Program-made: the position numbers and the translations under genes
Shown here: positions 46,503 to 58,300 of the stretch, piece after piece
Numbering within the stretch: the stretch's first letter is position 1
Layout: each line of letters opens with the position of its first letter
DNA from: Pyrenophora tritici-repentis
Taxonomy: Eukaryota; Ascomycota; Dothideomycetes; Pleosporales; Pleosporaceae
Direction of reading: 5' to 3'
DNA: 64,000 nt
NCBI RefSeq assembly: GCF_003171515.1
Contig: NC_089395.1
Span: forward strand, 1,488,001-1,552,000
Notes under the pieces: generated by a model
What the model was told of the DNA's origin: nothing
What the model saw: the letters and a program-made list of their open reading frames with translations, nothing else
Databases searched by the model: none

Positions 46503-47140
46503 ATGAAGAATATTTTCGTTATCGCTACTATCCTGCTTATTCCTGCGGTTTTCGCTGCGCGAGTGAACCCTACTGTAATCCTGGACTTACCGAGCTGCCC
46601 GAGGCAATGCCCGCTTTCCTGATGCAACACCAAAACTTCAACACGCGATAACTATCAATATGAGCTCAATCGAGGCTGCGCTTGCAGCTATAGAATCGCT
46701 AAAGCCTGGAGAAATGCTTATATATACTCAAATTGCAGCAAAGTATGGTGTTGATCGCAGAACGCTCGCGCGCAGACACCAAGGCGCTACAATCTCACGA
46801 GACGCCTAAGCTCAAAACTTACAAGCGCTCCACCCCCAGCAAGAGAAGGAGCTCGTACGCTATATAGAGCGCCTTACAAGGCAAGGCCTGCCTCCCTCAC
46901 GGCCTATAATACGACGCTTTGCTTCAGATATCACGAAAAAAGAGCTAGGAAAAGGCTAGGTTGATCGCTTTATCCAGCGCCACGACGTCCATCTCATCTC
47001 ACGCTGGGTGACTAGGATCGATCGCTCACGCCACCAGGCTGACTCTATATCAAAGTATAGCCTCTACTTCGAGCTTCTACGCAGTAAGCTCAGCTAATAC
47101 GATCTTGAGCCTCACAATATATACAATATAGATGAGAAGG

Positions 47141-47332
47141 TGTCGGATCGTGAGTATCGGTAGAGACGTCGGCTGCTGGACACTTCGGCCCGACTTCGGC
47201 CCACCTTGCGCAGAGCTTAGGTATACCTTCGTAGCAGCTATGTTCGTAGACAATCAATCACCATCACCGAACAGAATGCATTCCTAGTTATCGTTATTTC
47301 CTTTCAGCACTAGTGCTATAGACCTTCCAACA
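47141..47332 (+). repeat. Copia 5' LTR
   Basis: 192 bp; TG...CA ends; matches the 3' LTR throughout. Confidence 0.95.
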
Positions 47333-47661
47333 CTGATCAGTGATTGCTTAAGGCGATCACAGACAGCAAGGTAGAAGAGACAGACCGCATCTTCGACGAA
47401 CTCCCTGACGCACGACGTTATACTCCCGGGAGAAGATTCTGTGCTAAGAACAGAGCGAGGCAGAGATAACACGAAGCACTCTTAACCTCCCTCTACAGCT
47501 GCTGGTTTAGCTTAATCCGCGAACACAGAGCGCGTCAGCAACGCAATACAACTCAACCGTACGAGCGTCTCCGGACGATCCGATCACGTACAACAACAAG
47601 CGCTGGCACGACCAACCAGCGAGACAACAACACCGACAACGCGTCAACACCCGCTAGCAAG

Positions 47662-49550
47662 ATGGCGGATAACCAAAGCGAAATAAGCTCTGCAGACTCT
47701 GCTGAAGCTCAGAATCAACTACAGAATGAGCAATCAGAACACCTCTTAGACTCACCATGGGCCAAATTTACCGCGGAACAACTTATGGAAAACTGTCCAT
47801 ACACAGTTGCACTCAAGGTCATCAATACAGCTCTCTGGGGTGTACCCGCACCGGCGGACGCAAATGAGACACACGCAACAACGTGGGTCGCTAAAGCTAT
47901 CCACGACTACAATGTGTCAATGGCCTGGGACGATGACCTCTTCATTGACTACAAATGGGACTTTGAAGGATGGACGAAGGAGCTATTTAGCAAGGTTGAG
48001 CGTGGTACACTAAGGTCTCTTAAGAGTGTGCTACGACACCGGGGAGTATACACTGGCAACAATCACGCCAGGGTGGCGGACTCTCTCTACAACATTCTAG
48101 GTATAGAGAATACTCTTGAATGGGAACCAGCAGAGTTTCGAGCCATGAAATTCGACCAACAGTCCGAAGCGTACCAGCGCCAGCAGAGCAATAAACGCCA
48201 ACAGGACACTCAGCACACAGTCTATCCAGCTGTACAACAACCACCGCAAGTACAACAACCGCCGCAATTACAACAACCGCCGCAATTACAACAGCCACCG
48301 CAAGTACCACAGCCGTCGCAATTACAACGACCGTCGCAGGGCGAGCAACAAGAGCAGTATAGAGTGAGACAAGGCGTCCAGAGCCGTTCCCAAACAATAG
48401 AGCCACAACAGCCGCTACACATGAGCGGTACGCTGGAAGGGCCTCAGCATCGACAACTGTGGGAGCAGGCCGCGCAGCCGCAACAAGGGCGTGCGCAACT
48501 ACAGACACGGCCGCCAGCGACTGCATATCGCGAAGTCACGCCATTTCCGCAACAGCCAACGAACCGCGTCCCTAACAGACCACCCGAACTACCATACGAC
48601 CCGTACAAGACGCTACCGCCGCGATGGTCCCGCAACGATCGACTCGACGCTAATACGATCACGCAGTTCTCTAAGCTATGGGACAATAGCAACAAGTATA
48701 CAGGGAATGCGTACGATCTCCTAGACGATAAGATCAAGATCTTCTTCAGCATCTGCTGGCAGGTAGATATCCAAGAAGAGCAGTTTCACGCAGTGTTTCC
48801 CCGTATCCTTACCGGACGTGCAGAGACATTCTACATACAGGTTGTAGAGAGAGATGACAGCTTTGCTGATGCGTACATGGCAATCAAAAACCACTTCGAC
48901 CATGACGTCCATCACCAGCACTACTACACAGACTGGACGACTACAACCTTCGCTCGCACCCGCACAGAGAACCCCGACAAGGGACTACACGAGGTTCTGC
49001 AGATCCTGCTTGACAAGCTGCAGCTATGCCAGCGTGCCCTTGGCAAGAACTTTGAGGGCGAGGATGCCCTACGTACCACTGTCATCAATGCCTGCCGAGG
49101 AGTACCAGAGCTTGAGATGGCACTGTTCAAACCAGCCACAATCTGTGAAGGACTCTTCTCAGACCTACGTTCTGCAGTTGAGACACACCTTGCACGGCAA
49201 CACACTGCCCAGATGGTCACAGAGGACCAATATTACTTAGATCGCCGATACAACGGCAATGGAAGAATCCGAGGTGGATCTCGAGGTGGAGGAGGATTCA
49301 GAGGCGGATCCAGAGGAGCATATCGAGGAGGCGAGCAGCGCGACGACAACGGACGAGGATTCAAGCCACGCTGGAGGAAGAAATGCTTTGTTTGCCAGAA
49401 GGAAGGATGCTGGTCTACCAACCACACAGACGAAGAGCGCAAGGCTGCCCGTACACAGTTCTTCTCTACGCTATACTTTACAGGTACACAGCCCCCAAGG
49501 ACTTCTCCGTACATCTTGCAGAATACGAAGGGATCGAGCACACTAGCCAG
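47662..49550 (+). CDS. Copia gag polyprotein
   Basis: Starts at ATG 47662 (MADNQSEISSADSAEAQ). Contains a long Gln/Pro-rich linker (about residues 170-280), a retrotransposon gag-like helical region (WQVDIQEEQFHAVFPRILTG and following), an RGG-rich stretch, and a zinc knuckle of the C-x2-C...H type in KKCFVCQKEGCWSTNH near 573-588. The frame stays open to 50028, but beyond about 49,500 the text is out of frame with pol and looks non-coding. The end given is approximate. The switch to pol lies near C5 49492-49496. Confidence 0.82.
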
Positions 49551-52500
49551 TACAATCAGAGAGGCTGGAGAGAGGAGGAAGACTGCGAGGATGACGACGA
49601 TGACGACGTCGCGGAAGCATACCTTGAACACCAGTTTTTCACGGAGCAATGCCTTGCAGATCAGGCGTTCTTGCACCACATCTCTGGCGACGACGTATAC
49701 CGCCAAGACGCGCCATCAGCGCCAGCGTCACAGTTCCTGCTTGAAGACCGCTACACAAGATCTGTGTACCAAGGGATCCTACCGGATACAGGCGCTGCCA
49801 ACGTATCCACAGTTGGCAAGGAGCAGTACCTTGCACTCACAAGGGAAGATCCTACAGTTAGGATGGATACGTCTACAGCAGGAAAGGCATCTATCAAATT
49901 CGGCAAGGGCGAGGCTACATCATCTATTGGCACTGCACAGGTCTCTACAGACATTGGGACGATCAACTTTGAGGTGCTTGACGCACCTACACCATTCTTA
50001 TTGTGCCTTGCAGACATGGACAGGTTAAAGGTCTACTTTAACAACACCACAGATGAGCTAGTCCAGGGTGACGTACACATCCCGGTGATTCGCAAATGGG
50101 GACATCCTTGGTTCCATCTGAACAAAAGAGAGAGAGCAACTGTGTTCCTGACAGAGACAGAGTTGCGACGGCTCCATCGACGATTTGGACACCCAGCTGT
50201 CACGCGACTTGTTAAGCTCTTAAAGGATGCTGGCTATAACGACTTCGAAGAAAGAACCCTAGAAGAAGTCACTAAGTTCTGCCACCACTGCCAGCTCCAC
50301 AGCTCCGCACCGCGCCGATTCAAATTCACTCTCAAGGATGATCACCACTTCAACTATGAGATCCTGGTGGATGTGATGTACCTGAGCAACAAACCTGTAC
50401 TGCATGTGGTCGATTCCTCAACAGCGTTTCAAGGCGCGAGGTTCCTTAGCGCTATCTCAGCTAAAGAAACATGGCAAGCACTGCGGATACTATGGATCGA
50501 CACGTATCAAGGACCACCAGACATTATCACGCATGACGCAGGCACTAACTTTGCAAGCACAGAGTTCCGCGCAGAAGCAAAGATCATGGGAGTCACATGC
50601 AAGCAAGTACCTACGGAGGCGCACTGGTCTATCGGCAAAACTGAGAGGTACCATGCACCTCTACGCCGCGCATGGGACATACTCTATGCAGAACTCACTG
50701 ACACTATGTCCGACGACGCGATTCTCCAGATGGCTGTGAAGGCTGTCAACGATACTGCTGGCCCCGATGGACTAGTCCCGACGCTACTAGTCTTTGGAGC
50801 GTACCCACGAATGACTGCAGAGTCACCGCCATCCCCGTCAATGGTTAAGCGCAGCGAGGCTATTCAAAAGGCGACGAAAGCCCTACGCAAGATCACGGCA
50901 GAGCGCCAAGTTGCAGACGCCTTGAACACCCGCAATGGACCAGCCACTGCAGACATGCTCGCGCTCCCACTCCAGAGCGAAGTCTTAGTATGGAGAGAGA
51001 GTGATGGCTGGAATGGCCCGTACAAGATCGCCAGTACAGATGGCCACAACGTCACTGTTGACATGGTCAATGGTCCAACGACATTCAGATCCACTGTCGT
51101 CAAGCCATACTACAGACCGGACCACCTTTGGAGCGACCCCGATGCGCCACACGCGCCGAATGAGCCGCATGAGCCGGTAGCAGTACCACCGGCAGTGCAA
51201 CCACGCAGGAGAGGCCGCCCTCCAGGGTCAAAGAACAAGCGGAAGGCGCACGCGTACATCACCAAGAAGGAGCAGGACGATCTTGAGCTAGCTATCAAAC
51301 TACGTAACGATGGAGTGATCACAACCTCAGGCGCCCCCTTTGAAGCGTCTGATGACCAAGAGATCAGCGACCTCGTAGGTCGTGGAGTCTTTAAATTTGA
51401 GCAATACGACGAGAGGCTACACAGCAAGATCCGGATCTTCAAGTCACGCCTAGTACGTGAGGTCAAGGGAAAGACAACCAAGCCCTATGAGAAATCCCGC
51501 CTAGTTATCCAAGGCTACCAGGACCACGGCAAGGAGACTATTCTGACGCAATCTCCAACCATACAGCGATGTAGCCAGCGCCTGATTATGTCGCTGGCGC
51601 CCGAGATGGTACAACGCGGAATGAACATCGAGCTCCGTGACATTACGCAGGCGTATCCCCAGGCGCAGACAACCCTGAAGAGGACGATACTCGCACATCT
51701 TCCTACTGAGCTAGTCCATCGATATCCAGAAGGCACGCTACTCCATGTGATCAAGCCGCTGTATGGAATCGCTGAGGCAGGAGTCCACTGGTGGACAACG
51801 TATCACGGACACCATTGCAAGGAACTGGACATGGCAACATCGACGTACGACCCATGCCTATTGATCACGAACAGCGACGACGCAGGCATCTTCGGCATCG
51901 TTGGCATGCAGACAGACGACACTCTCATGCTCGGGACACCAGCGTTCTCGTCACGTGAAGAGAAGAAGATCCAGAAGGCAGAGTTCAGGTCAAAGCCAAA
52001 AGCAAGGCTGACACCAGAAGTGCAGTTAGACTTCAATGGATGTACACTCACGATGGACGCCAGCAGAGTCTTGACCCTTAGGCAGAAAGGACAAGGAGGA
52101 AGGATCAGGCTTGTGAATATCAGGGCACCCGACCGCGCGCAACAGTACACCGAGCAGCGCGCCCGCGGAGCGTACATCGCATCAACATGCCAACCAGAGG
52201 CGTCATTTGACCTGTCCGTCGCTGCTCAAGCTCAGCAACCATCAGACGAGGACATCAAGGCACTCAACAAACGCCTGAAATGGCAGATGGAGAATCTTGA
52301 TCGTGGCCTGCGCTACGTCACTGTCAATCTTATGGAGGCCAAGTTGATGGTCTTTGTGGATGGCTCCTTTGCCAACAACAAGGACCTCAGCTCACAGCTA
52401 GGCTTTGTCCTTATGCTCGTCAACGAGTCTATTGACGTCAACACCTTCACAATACAGGGCAACGTGATCCACTACAGCTCTACAAAATGCAAGCGCATCA

Positions 52501-52799
52501 CACGGAGCGTACTGGCCTCAGAGATCTACGGCATGGTCAACGGCTTTGACATAGGCATTGCAGTTGCAACCACGCTGAGGATAGTTACAGAACGACTTAG
52601 ACTACCTGCAATTCCCTTGGTTATCTGTACAGACTCGTACTCCTTGTACGAGTGCCTAGTAAAGCTTGGGACGACGAAGGAAAAGCGTCTCATGATCGAC
52701 ATCATGGCGCTGCGCCAATCATATGAGCGTCGCGAGATCACGGAGATCCGCTGGATCAATGAGGGATGGGTGCAGAGGCCGACAAGCTTTGATGGCTGA
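49500..52799 (+). CDS. Copia pol polyprotein (PR-INT-RT-RH)
   Basis: Continues in the -1 frame relative to gag; open from before 49383. Aspartic protease motif GILPDTGAANVST; GAG-pre-integrase zinc site (HRRFGHP...CHHCQ); integrase core with D in LVDVMYLSN, D in HDAGTNF and a following E; Copia RT block with RDITQAYPQ and MQTDDT; RNase H with FVDGSFANN and CTDSYSLYE. It ends at TGA 52797-52799, 84 bp before the 3' LTR. Either a programmed -1 shift joins it to gag, or one base is missing from the C5 run at 49492-49496. Confidence 0.9.
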   Translation, partial: DFSVHLAEYEGIEHTSQYNQRGWREEEDCEDDDDDDVAEAYLEHQFFTEQCLADQAFLHHISGDDVYRQDAPSAPASQFLLEDRYTRSVYQGILPDTGAANVSTVGKEQYLALTREDPTVRMDTSTAGKASIKFGKGEATSSIGTAQVSTDIGTINFEVLDAPTPFLLCLADMDRLKVYFNNTTDELVQGDVHIPVIRKWGHPWFHLNKRERATVFLTETELRRLHRRFGHPAVTRLVKLLKDAGYNDFEERTLEEVTKFCHHCQLHSSAPRRFKFTLKDDHHFNYEILVDVMYLSNKPVLHVVDSSTAFQGARFLSAISAKETWQALRILWIDTYQGPPDIITHDAGTNFASTEFRAEAKIMGVTCKQVPTEAHWSIGKTERYHAPLRRAWDILYAELTDTMSDDAILQMAVKAVNDTAGPDGLVPTLLVFGAYPRMTAESPPSPSMVKRSEAIQKATKALRKITAERQVADALNTRNGPATADMLALPLQSEVLVWRESDGWNGPYKIASTDGHNVTVDMVNGPTTFRSTVVKPYYRPDHLWSDPDAPHAPNEPHEPVAVPPAVQPRRRGRPPGSKNKRKAHAYITKKEQDDLELAIKLRNDGVITTSGAPFEASDDQEISDLVGRGVFKFEQYDERLHSKIRIFKSRLVREVKGKTTKPYEKSRLVIQGYQDHGKETILTQSPTIQRCSQRLIMSLAPEMVQRGMNIELRDITQAYPQAQTTLKRTILAHLPTELVHRYPEGTLLHVIKPLYGIAEAGVHWWTTYHGHHCKELDMATSTYDPCLLITNSDDAGIFGIVGMQTDDTLMLGTPAFSSREEKKIQKAEFRSKPKARLTPEVQLDFNGCTLTMDASRVLTLRQKGQGGRIRLVNIRAPDRAQQYTEQRARGAYIASTCQPEASFDLSVAAQAQQPSDEDIKALNKRLKWQMENLDRGLRYVTVNLMEAKLMVFVDGSFANNKDLSSQLGFVLMLVNESIDVNTFTIQGNVIHYSSTKCKRITRSVLASEIYGMVNGFDIGIAVATTLRIVTERLRLPAIPLVICTDSYSLYECLVKLGTTKEKRLMIDIMALRQSYERREITEIRWINEGWVQRPTSFDG

Positions 52800-52883
52800 T
52801 GCTACACACAGTTACCATCAACACATACTGTCACTACCGATACAAGCAGAGTTACTAGCTACCCAGAAAGAAAAGACTTCCAG

Positions 52884-53075
52884 TGTCGGATCGTGAGTAT
52901 CGGTAGAGACGTCGGCTGCTGGACACTTCGGCCCGACTTCGGCCCACCTTGCGCAGAGCTTAGGTATACCTTCGTAGCAGCTATGTTCGTAGACAATCAA
53001 TCACCATCACCGAACAGAATGCATTCCTAGTTATCGTTATTTCCTTTCAGCACTAGTGCTATAGACCTTCCAACA
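52884..53075 (+). repeat. Copia 3' LTR
   Basis: 192 bp, same as the 5' LTR; followed directly by the GAAGG duplication. Confidence 0.95.
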
Positions 53076-53433
53076 GAAGGGCTGTATGCTAGGAATACTT
53101 ACTCGCTTAAAGCGGGTGTTCAGCAGGAGGCTATATGAGGAGGGGAAGATCAAGGCTCACATCTAGGATAGTAATCGGGAGTAGATAACCCTGCTGGCCT
53201 GCATATGCGCTAATGGATCAGCCCTTACGCCTGCCCTAATATATTAATCAGCCTTAGGCTTAATACAAGACACCTAGCTGCAGGCTCTAAGACCTAAGGA
53301 TCAAGTATATACATCCTCCTCACCTTCTAGCTAGACGAACAACGATATAGGACTATCCTAGCTCAAACAAGTGTTTAATTAATTTACGAAGGAGAAGGCA
53401 GGGCGAAGCTATTAATTACTCATCCTTAATGGC

Positions 53434-53561
53434 CAGACTCCGCAACAATCAATCGGATCGGCATGATTGATTCCTATCTAGGTTAAAGGCTGCCTAATGA
53501 AGTAATTCTTTAACCTATATAGGAATCAATCATGTCAATCGATTGATTGTTGCGGAGTCTG
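53434..53561. mobile_element. hAT-type MITE, 128 bp, inside the decayed Fot1-like element
   Basis: Ends CAGACTCCGCAACAATCAAT and its complement, with inverted repeats of about 55 bp, flanked by an 8-bp direct repeat TTAATGGC (53426-53433 and 53562-53569). The end sequence resembles the MITE at 41469-41597 (CAGACT..G.AACAATCAA). Confidence 0.88.
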
Positions 53562-54853
53562 TTAATGGCCATAGATCTCATCTCACGATAGATTTTATTA
53601 AGTACTGCGATCGGAATAGAATCCTCCTTGCAGTATACCCTCCTTATTCAACTTACACGCTCTAGCCGCTTGACGTCGTCATGTTCAAGCCATTCTCAAC
53701 AGCCTACTCAAACTAGGTAGCTGCGTTCATAGAGAGGTGCCAAGGGCTTACATCTATAAGCAAGAGGGACTTCTATCCTATGTTTATGGCTGCCTAGGAG
53801 ATCTTATTCAAGGAGGAGACTATAATCAAGGCTTTTAAGGTAACTGGCCTCTTACCTCTCAACCTAGAGGTGATACTTAAACGATTCAATCAGCTAGCTC
53901 AATCCAGCCATTTAAGTAATAGCGACTCCTTAGCCTTAAGCGCCTTAGACTAGCGGAAAACTGAGCGCCTTCTACGCAAGGTAGTAGGTAATAAGAGTAA
54001 TCCATGAGCTTAAAAGCTCAGCCGAGCCTTCCACTCTATCTCAGTTCAAAAAACACTAATTAAACACGAGGCTTAAGGCCTTATGCAGGCTCTTATTAAT
54101 GAGAGGCAGTGTAGAAAGCGAGGCAAGACTCTCCCTCTAGAGGCAGGCGAGGACTATTACGGTGGGGCTGTATTCTGGTCTCCAAGGAAGGTAAAGGAGG
54201 CACTTGATCGCCAGCTCCAATAAGGGCTTAAAGAAGAGCGACTACAACACCAGAGAGCTAAGGCAGCTCGCCTACGTAAAGTGAAGAAGCAGGAGAAGCT
54301 TTAGGCAGCTCAACAGAAGTGTGCAGTAAGAGCAGCAGCTTAAATAATAAGGCAGGAGGAGAAGGCTCGTAAGGCTGCTAATTAAGCCTCACGACAGGCA
54401 GCCCGTAAGGCTTAACAACGACCCCAACAAGCTCAAAAAACTACTTAAAGAGGCAAGAGGAGCCGCCTTAATATAGCTACTAAGGCAGGTTTAAAAAATA
54501 GAGCAGCTGCGCAGCCTCAGGGTAGTGGTGAGGCCTCGGGTGCTGCAGCAGGCCCACCACCATCTCAATCACGACACGGCCGGGCGATCAAGCTCCCAGC
54601 AAAATATAGATAGCTATATATATCAACCAATGCCTCTAGAACTCAACTCTAAAAAATATCGCGATAATAGCGATCGTACGTGGCTCAATAGCCTCAAATC
54701 AAGCTATTGTTTTGGTGTTGGTGAGCGGGCATTGCCCCGGGCAGCTCGGTATTCCTGGAAAGCAGAGAGTGAGTGTTATATTGTTGGTAGGCCTTGTACG
54801 ATCGTACGGGTGAATAACAACAACGAGGTTCTTCTGGTGACTGGTATTGGTAT

Positions 54854-55065
54854 TGTGGTAGAGGGATAGCCTCAATAGTCAGAAGAGAGGCTGCCGACCC
54901 GCAATCGGTAGAGAGTAGAGAACAAGAAGGTATCCGAACAATAAACGGTAGTATTAAGAATGGTGTACGATAACTGTCGAGCTCCTCTACGCGGAGTCGT
55001 CCTAAAATACTCAACCCTAGCGCCGATTACCTAACGCCGAACACGTGACAAGCTACTACACCACA
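54854..55065 (-). repeat. Gypsy 3' LTR
   Basis: 212 bp, at the left on the map because the element is reversed. Preceded on the minus strand by the polypurine tract. Confidence 0.95.
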
Positions 55066-55394
55066 TTTTCCTCCCCAGCCTCCAGCTTGGTCCCCTCAAG
55101 CTGCCGAATGCCTCTCAAAACTATCCGACCCGCTTTCGACGACTCCTCCGACTGTCTCGCGATGCCTGCCGCAACCTGCAACCATGCTGCCTTCCTGACA
55201 AACACTCGCGTTTGCTCCTCCACCTCCGAAGCGCTCTTAACTAGTCCAGGCCAGAGGTTCTTGTTGAAAGTCCCTCCGCAAGCCCACCGCTGCCTTCAAC
55301 TGCTCTCTCACCTTACAACCACGGCAGCGATCGCCTCTCTTCTTCCCCAATAGCTGCTCGGTGATGCTAACCTCCCCAGCCTCTTCTGTCTCCC

Positions 55395-58300
55395 TTACTC
55401 TGTGTCGCTGTCCCCGCGCGCTATCCGGAGGCGCCGGCTTTGCCCTCCCCTTCTTGAACCTTCCACGATATTTCCTCGGTTTATCCCTCCGACTATCGTT
55501 CGCCTGTCTTGCTCTCCTTCGCGGTCCTCCCCAGCCTGAACATCTCTTGTCTGGTCAGCTCTTGGCGTCGCTTGCCTTTGTCTTGGCGCCGTAGGCCTTG
55601 CCATTGGCAATCTCTCGGTCTCGGGATACAACCGCAAGCGCCCTCGCAGCAGGCTATCTTCTAGCTCCTCCGGCAGTTCTTCGAATTTCTTTAGGCGATC
55701 AGCCCGAGTTGTATTCGGAAAAGCAACCTCATTTAGATCCTCTAGCCGGTAGTACCCTTTATCTGCCTGCGCCTCCCGAACTCTGTATGGACCTCTCCAC
55801 CTGTCATCGAGCTTCCTATCCGAGCTCTTGTCGATGGACTTAATCGCGTCCCAAACTAAAACTAGGTCTCCTACTTGAAAGGGCTTCGGCACGTCCTTCT
55901 TAGCGTTGCGGCTCTCCACAGCTTCTCTCCGAAGTCTTCTCGTACGTTGGACTGCTTCTTCCAGGTTCTCTCTGCGGAATTGCAGCTGCGTAGCTCTCAC
56001 CGCAAGAAGATCGGCATGGCTCCGAACTTCGCTCCACGGTAGGCTTTGCCACGTTGGCACTACAAGTTCAATCGGAAGGACCGGATTTTGACCAAGCACC
56101 AACTGCGCAGGTGAGAACCCGAGCGGTCTTCGTAGCGACACTCTCTCGGCCCACGTTATTGCTGACAAGTTGTCTATCCACAAGCCCGGCATCTTTGCCA
56201 GCCCATGGATAAAGCCTTGATGACCTCTTTCGATAAGCCCTTGCGCGCGCGAGTTATACGCGGAGGCTTGAACCCGGTGAATACCAAAGAGCGTAGCCAG
56301 CGACTGGACTACTGACTTGTTCTCGGTTCCGCCGTCTACCGAAATCCTTTCGGGCACACCCCAACGACAGCAGATCTCTTCAAAGATAAACTTCGCAACT
56401 GAATCGGAACTTGCTGTCGAGAGCGCACGAGTCTCTGGCCAGCCCGAAAGATACTCTCTTGCAACTAGCAGGTAGGTCCTGCCGCGTACCCTCGGCATGT
56501 GCGTAATGTCGACTGTCCACCAAGACCACATTGCCCGAGAGTATGTCGAGTTAAGCTCTGCTTCTTTCCGAGTGCCTCTCATCGTCTGGCAGACCTTGCA
56601 AGGCCCGAGCTGCTTCGCTACCTGTCTGTACATGCCGTCCCACCAATACCGCTGACATACAGCTCCGAACGTCGTCTGGATCCCTTTATGGCCTAACCGC
56701 TCGTGGATTTCCTGGATTAACGCTGCCTGTAGGTCTTCTCCGTCTACCACTCGGCGGACTGGCATAGCCTTGGTAGCTTTCCTAAACAGGTGTCGGTCTC
56801 GCACGAAGAAGCGCGCCGCATTCTTTGTCCACTTTCGCCGTTCTTGACCCCGAAGCCCATCTGGTCTCTTCAACGTCCGCAGGAACACCGCAATCTCCTC
56901 CGACTTCTCATCGTACTCCTCTGTGAGCAGCTTCCCAATCGTCTCTTCAGTAGCCATAACTAAATTTGTCTCCTCATACCTGTTTAGCACCCGATCGATA
57001 AACGGCTCTAGGTCATCCTCGTCTTCCTTTGGCGGCGTCCACCCCTCAGGCTGCGGATACCTCGATAGAGCATCGGGGATAACATTCTTCTTTCCTGGCA
57101 CGTGGACAATCTCGAATTCCCACTGAAGGATAGTCGCAAGCCACCTATTCATCACAGAGCCTGGCAAATCTGGAGACGACCGATTGAGCTGCGCAATTAG
57201 CACCTTTGCGTCTGTTTCCACTCGGAAGGGGTGTCCATAAAGGTGGACCTGAAAGACCTTCAGCGCCCAAACAAGCGCTTTACACTCGAGCTTTGTGGAG
57301 TGGAGCTTCGACTCTGCTTCGGACCACAGCGTGCTTTCAAACCTTATTGTGTGGCGACGGCCATCCGGACCAACTTGCTCCAAGTGAGCCCCTGCCCCGC
57401 GAACTGAGGCGTCCACGCCGACAATCAAAAGACCGCCCCGATAGTTAATCGCCACAAGCGCTGGCGGAGAGGTAATCGCTTCCTTCAGAATCTTCATCGC
57501 ATGCCTCTGCTCGTCTCCCCAAATCCACCTAGCGTCCTTTCGAAGGAGCACGAAGAGCGGCTCTGCTTTCAGCGAGAAACAAAAGATCCATTGCCGATAG
57601 TAGACAACGATGCCAACAAACTGTCGGACCTCTTTTACGGTTCGGCACTCCGGCCACTCAAGGATCTTTCGGACCTTATCCTTCGCAGGATGGCGACCGT
57701 CCTTGTCAACTTCATACCCTACAATAGCCATTCGGGGAACTCCCCACCACGACTTCTTTCCTGAGACTGTGGCCTCGGCCCGAGCGATGTCCGTAAGGAC
57801 CTTATCCATCTGCAAAGCATGTTCGAGAACAAACCGACGCACACCATCGAAAGCTTCCTCTCCTCCGTAGTCGTCTCGAGGCCCTGCCACTACAATGTCA
57901 TCTACAAAAGGCGCTGTCTCCGGAAGGTGATCGTGGAGGATCTTCATCACCGCCCGAACAAAGACCGCCACAGAGTTTGTCGCGCCCATCGGGAGCGTGC
58001 ACTGTCGGTATAGTCCGTTTGGCGTCTGAAAGGCTGTCATGTCCCTACTAGACGTGTGCAATGGTATCTGGTCATAACCCGAAAACAGATCAAACAGAGC
58101 GTAAGTCCTCCTGTTTGCGAACCTCTCCGAGAACTCATCAGCAGATGGCGGGATATAGGCGTCCCTTAAAGTCACGGCGTTGTATCGTACAGCATTGTTA
58201 ATGAACCGAAAGTCCTCTGGTTTAACTGGTCGCTCAATCTTCGGAACAAGAAAGTACTTATTGCGGTACTGCCCGTCGCCATGCTCGAATGTCCCTCGTT

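Larger units (their letters stand above)
47141..53075 (+). mobile_element. Intact Copia LTR retrotransposon, 5.9 kb
   Basis: Two 192-bp LTRs (47141-47332 and 52884-53075) starting TGTCGG and ending CCAACA, identical as far as I can read. The 5-bp target duplication GAAGG lies at 47136-47140 and 53076-53080. A purine-rich tract AGAAAGAAAAGA lies just before the 3' LTR. Gag and pol follow in order protease, integrase, RT, RNase H, which defines Copia. Identical LTRs and open frames imply a recent insertion, after the host Fot1-like copy had decayed. Confidence 0.95.
46660..54613 (+). pseudogene. Fot1/pogo-like transposase pseudogene
   Basis: Same architecture as the transposase at 26075-27920: start MSSIEAALAAIES, HTH YTQIAAKYGVDRRTLARRH, then RQGLPPSRPIIRRFASDI, and the same C-terminal end (AIKLPAKYR against AVNTPAKYR). 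At least ten in-frame stops, mostly of the CpA-to-TpA type on either strand. The coding frame is interrupted after YNIDEK by a Copia element and later by a hAT MITE. Confidence 0.85.
46590..54749 (+). mobile_element. RIP-decayed Fot1/pogo-like transposon, interrupted
   Basis: Ends are inverted repeats CCGAGCTGCCCG(A/G)GGCAATG.. (46590 on, and complement ending 54749), extending about 45 bp with a small gap, flanked by TA at 46588-46589 and 54750-54751. Own length is about 2.2 kb after subtracting the nested Copia element (47141-53075). The element sits inside exon 1 of a secreted-protein gene. It carries numerous CAA-to-TAA, CAG-to-TAG and TGG-to-TAG changes. Confidence 0.88.

Noticed and set aside
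48020..48526. Minus-strand open frame of 168 codons inside the Copia element
   Set aside because: Antisense shadow of the Gln/Pro-rich part of gag; composition is explained by the repeat.
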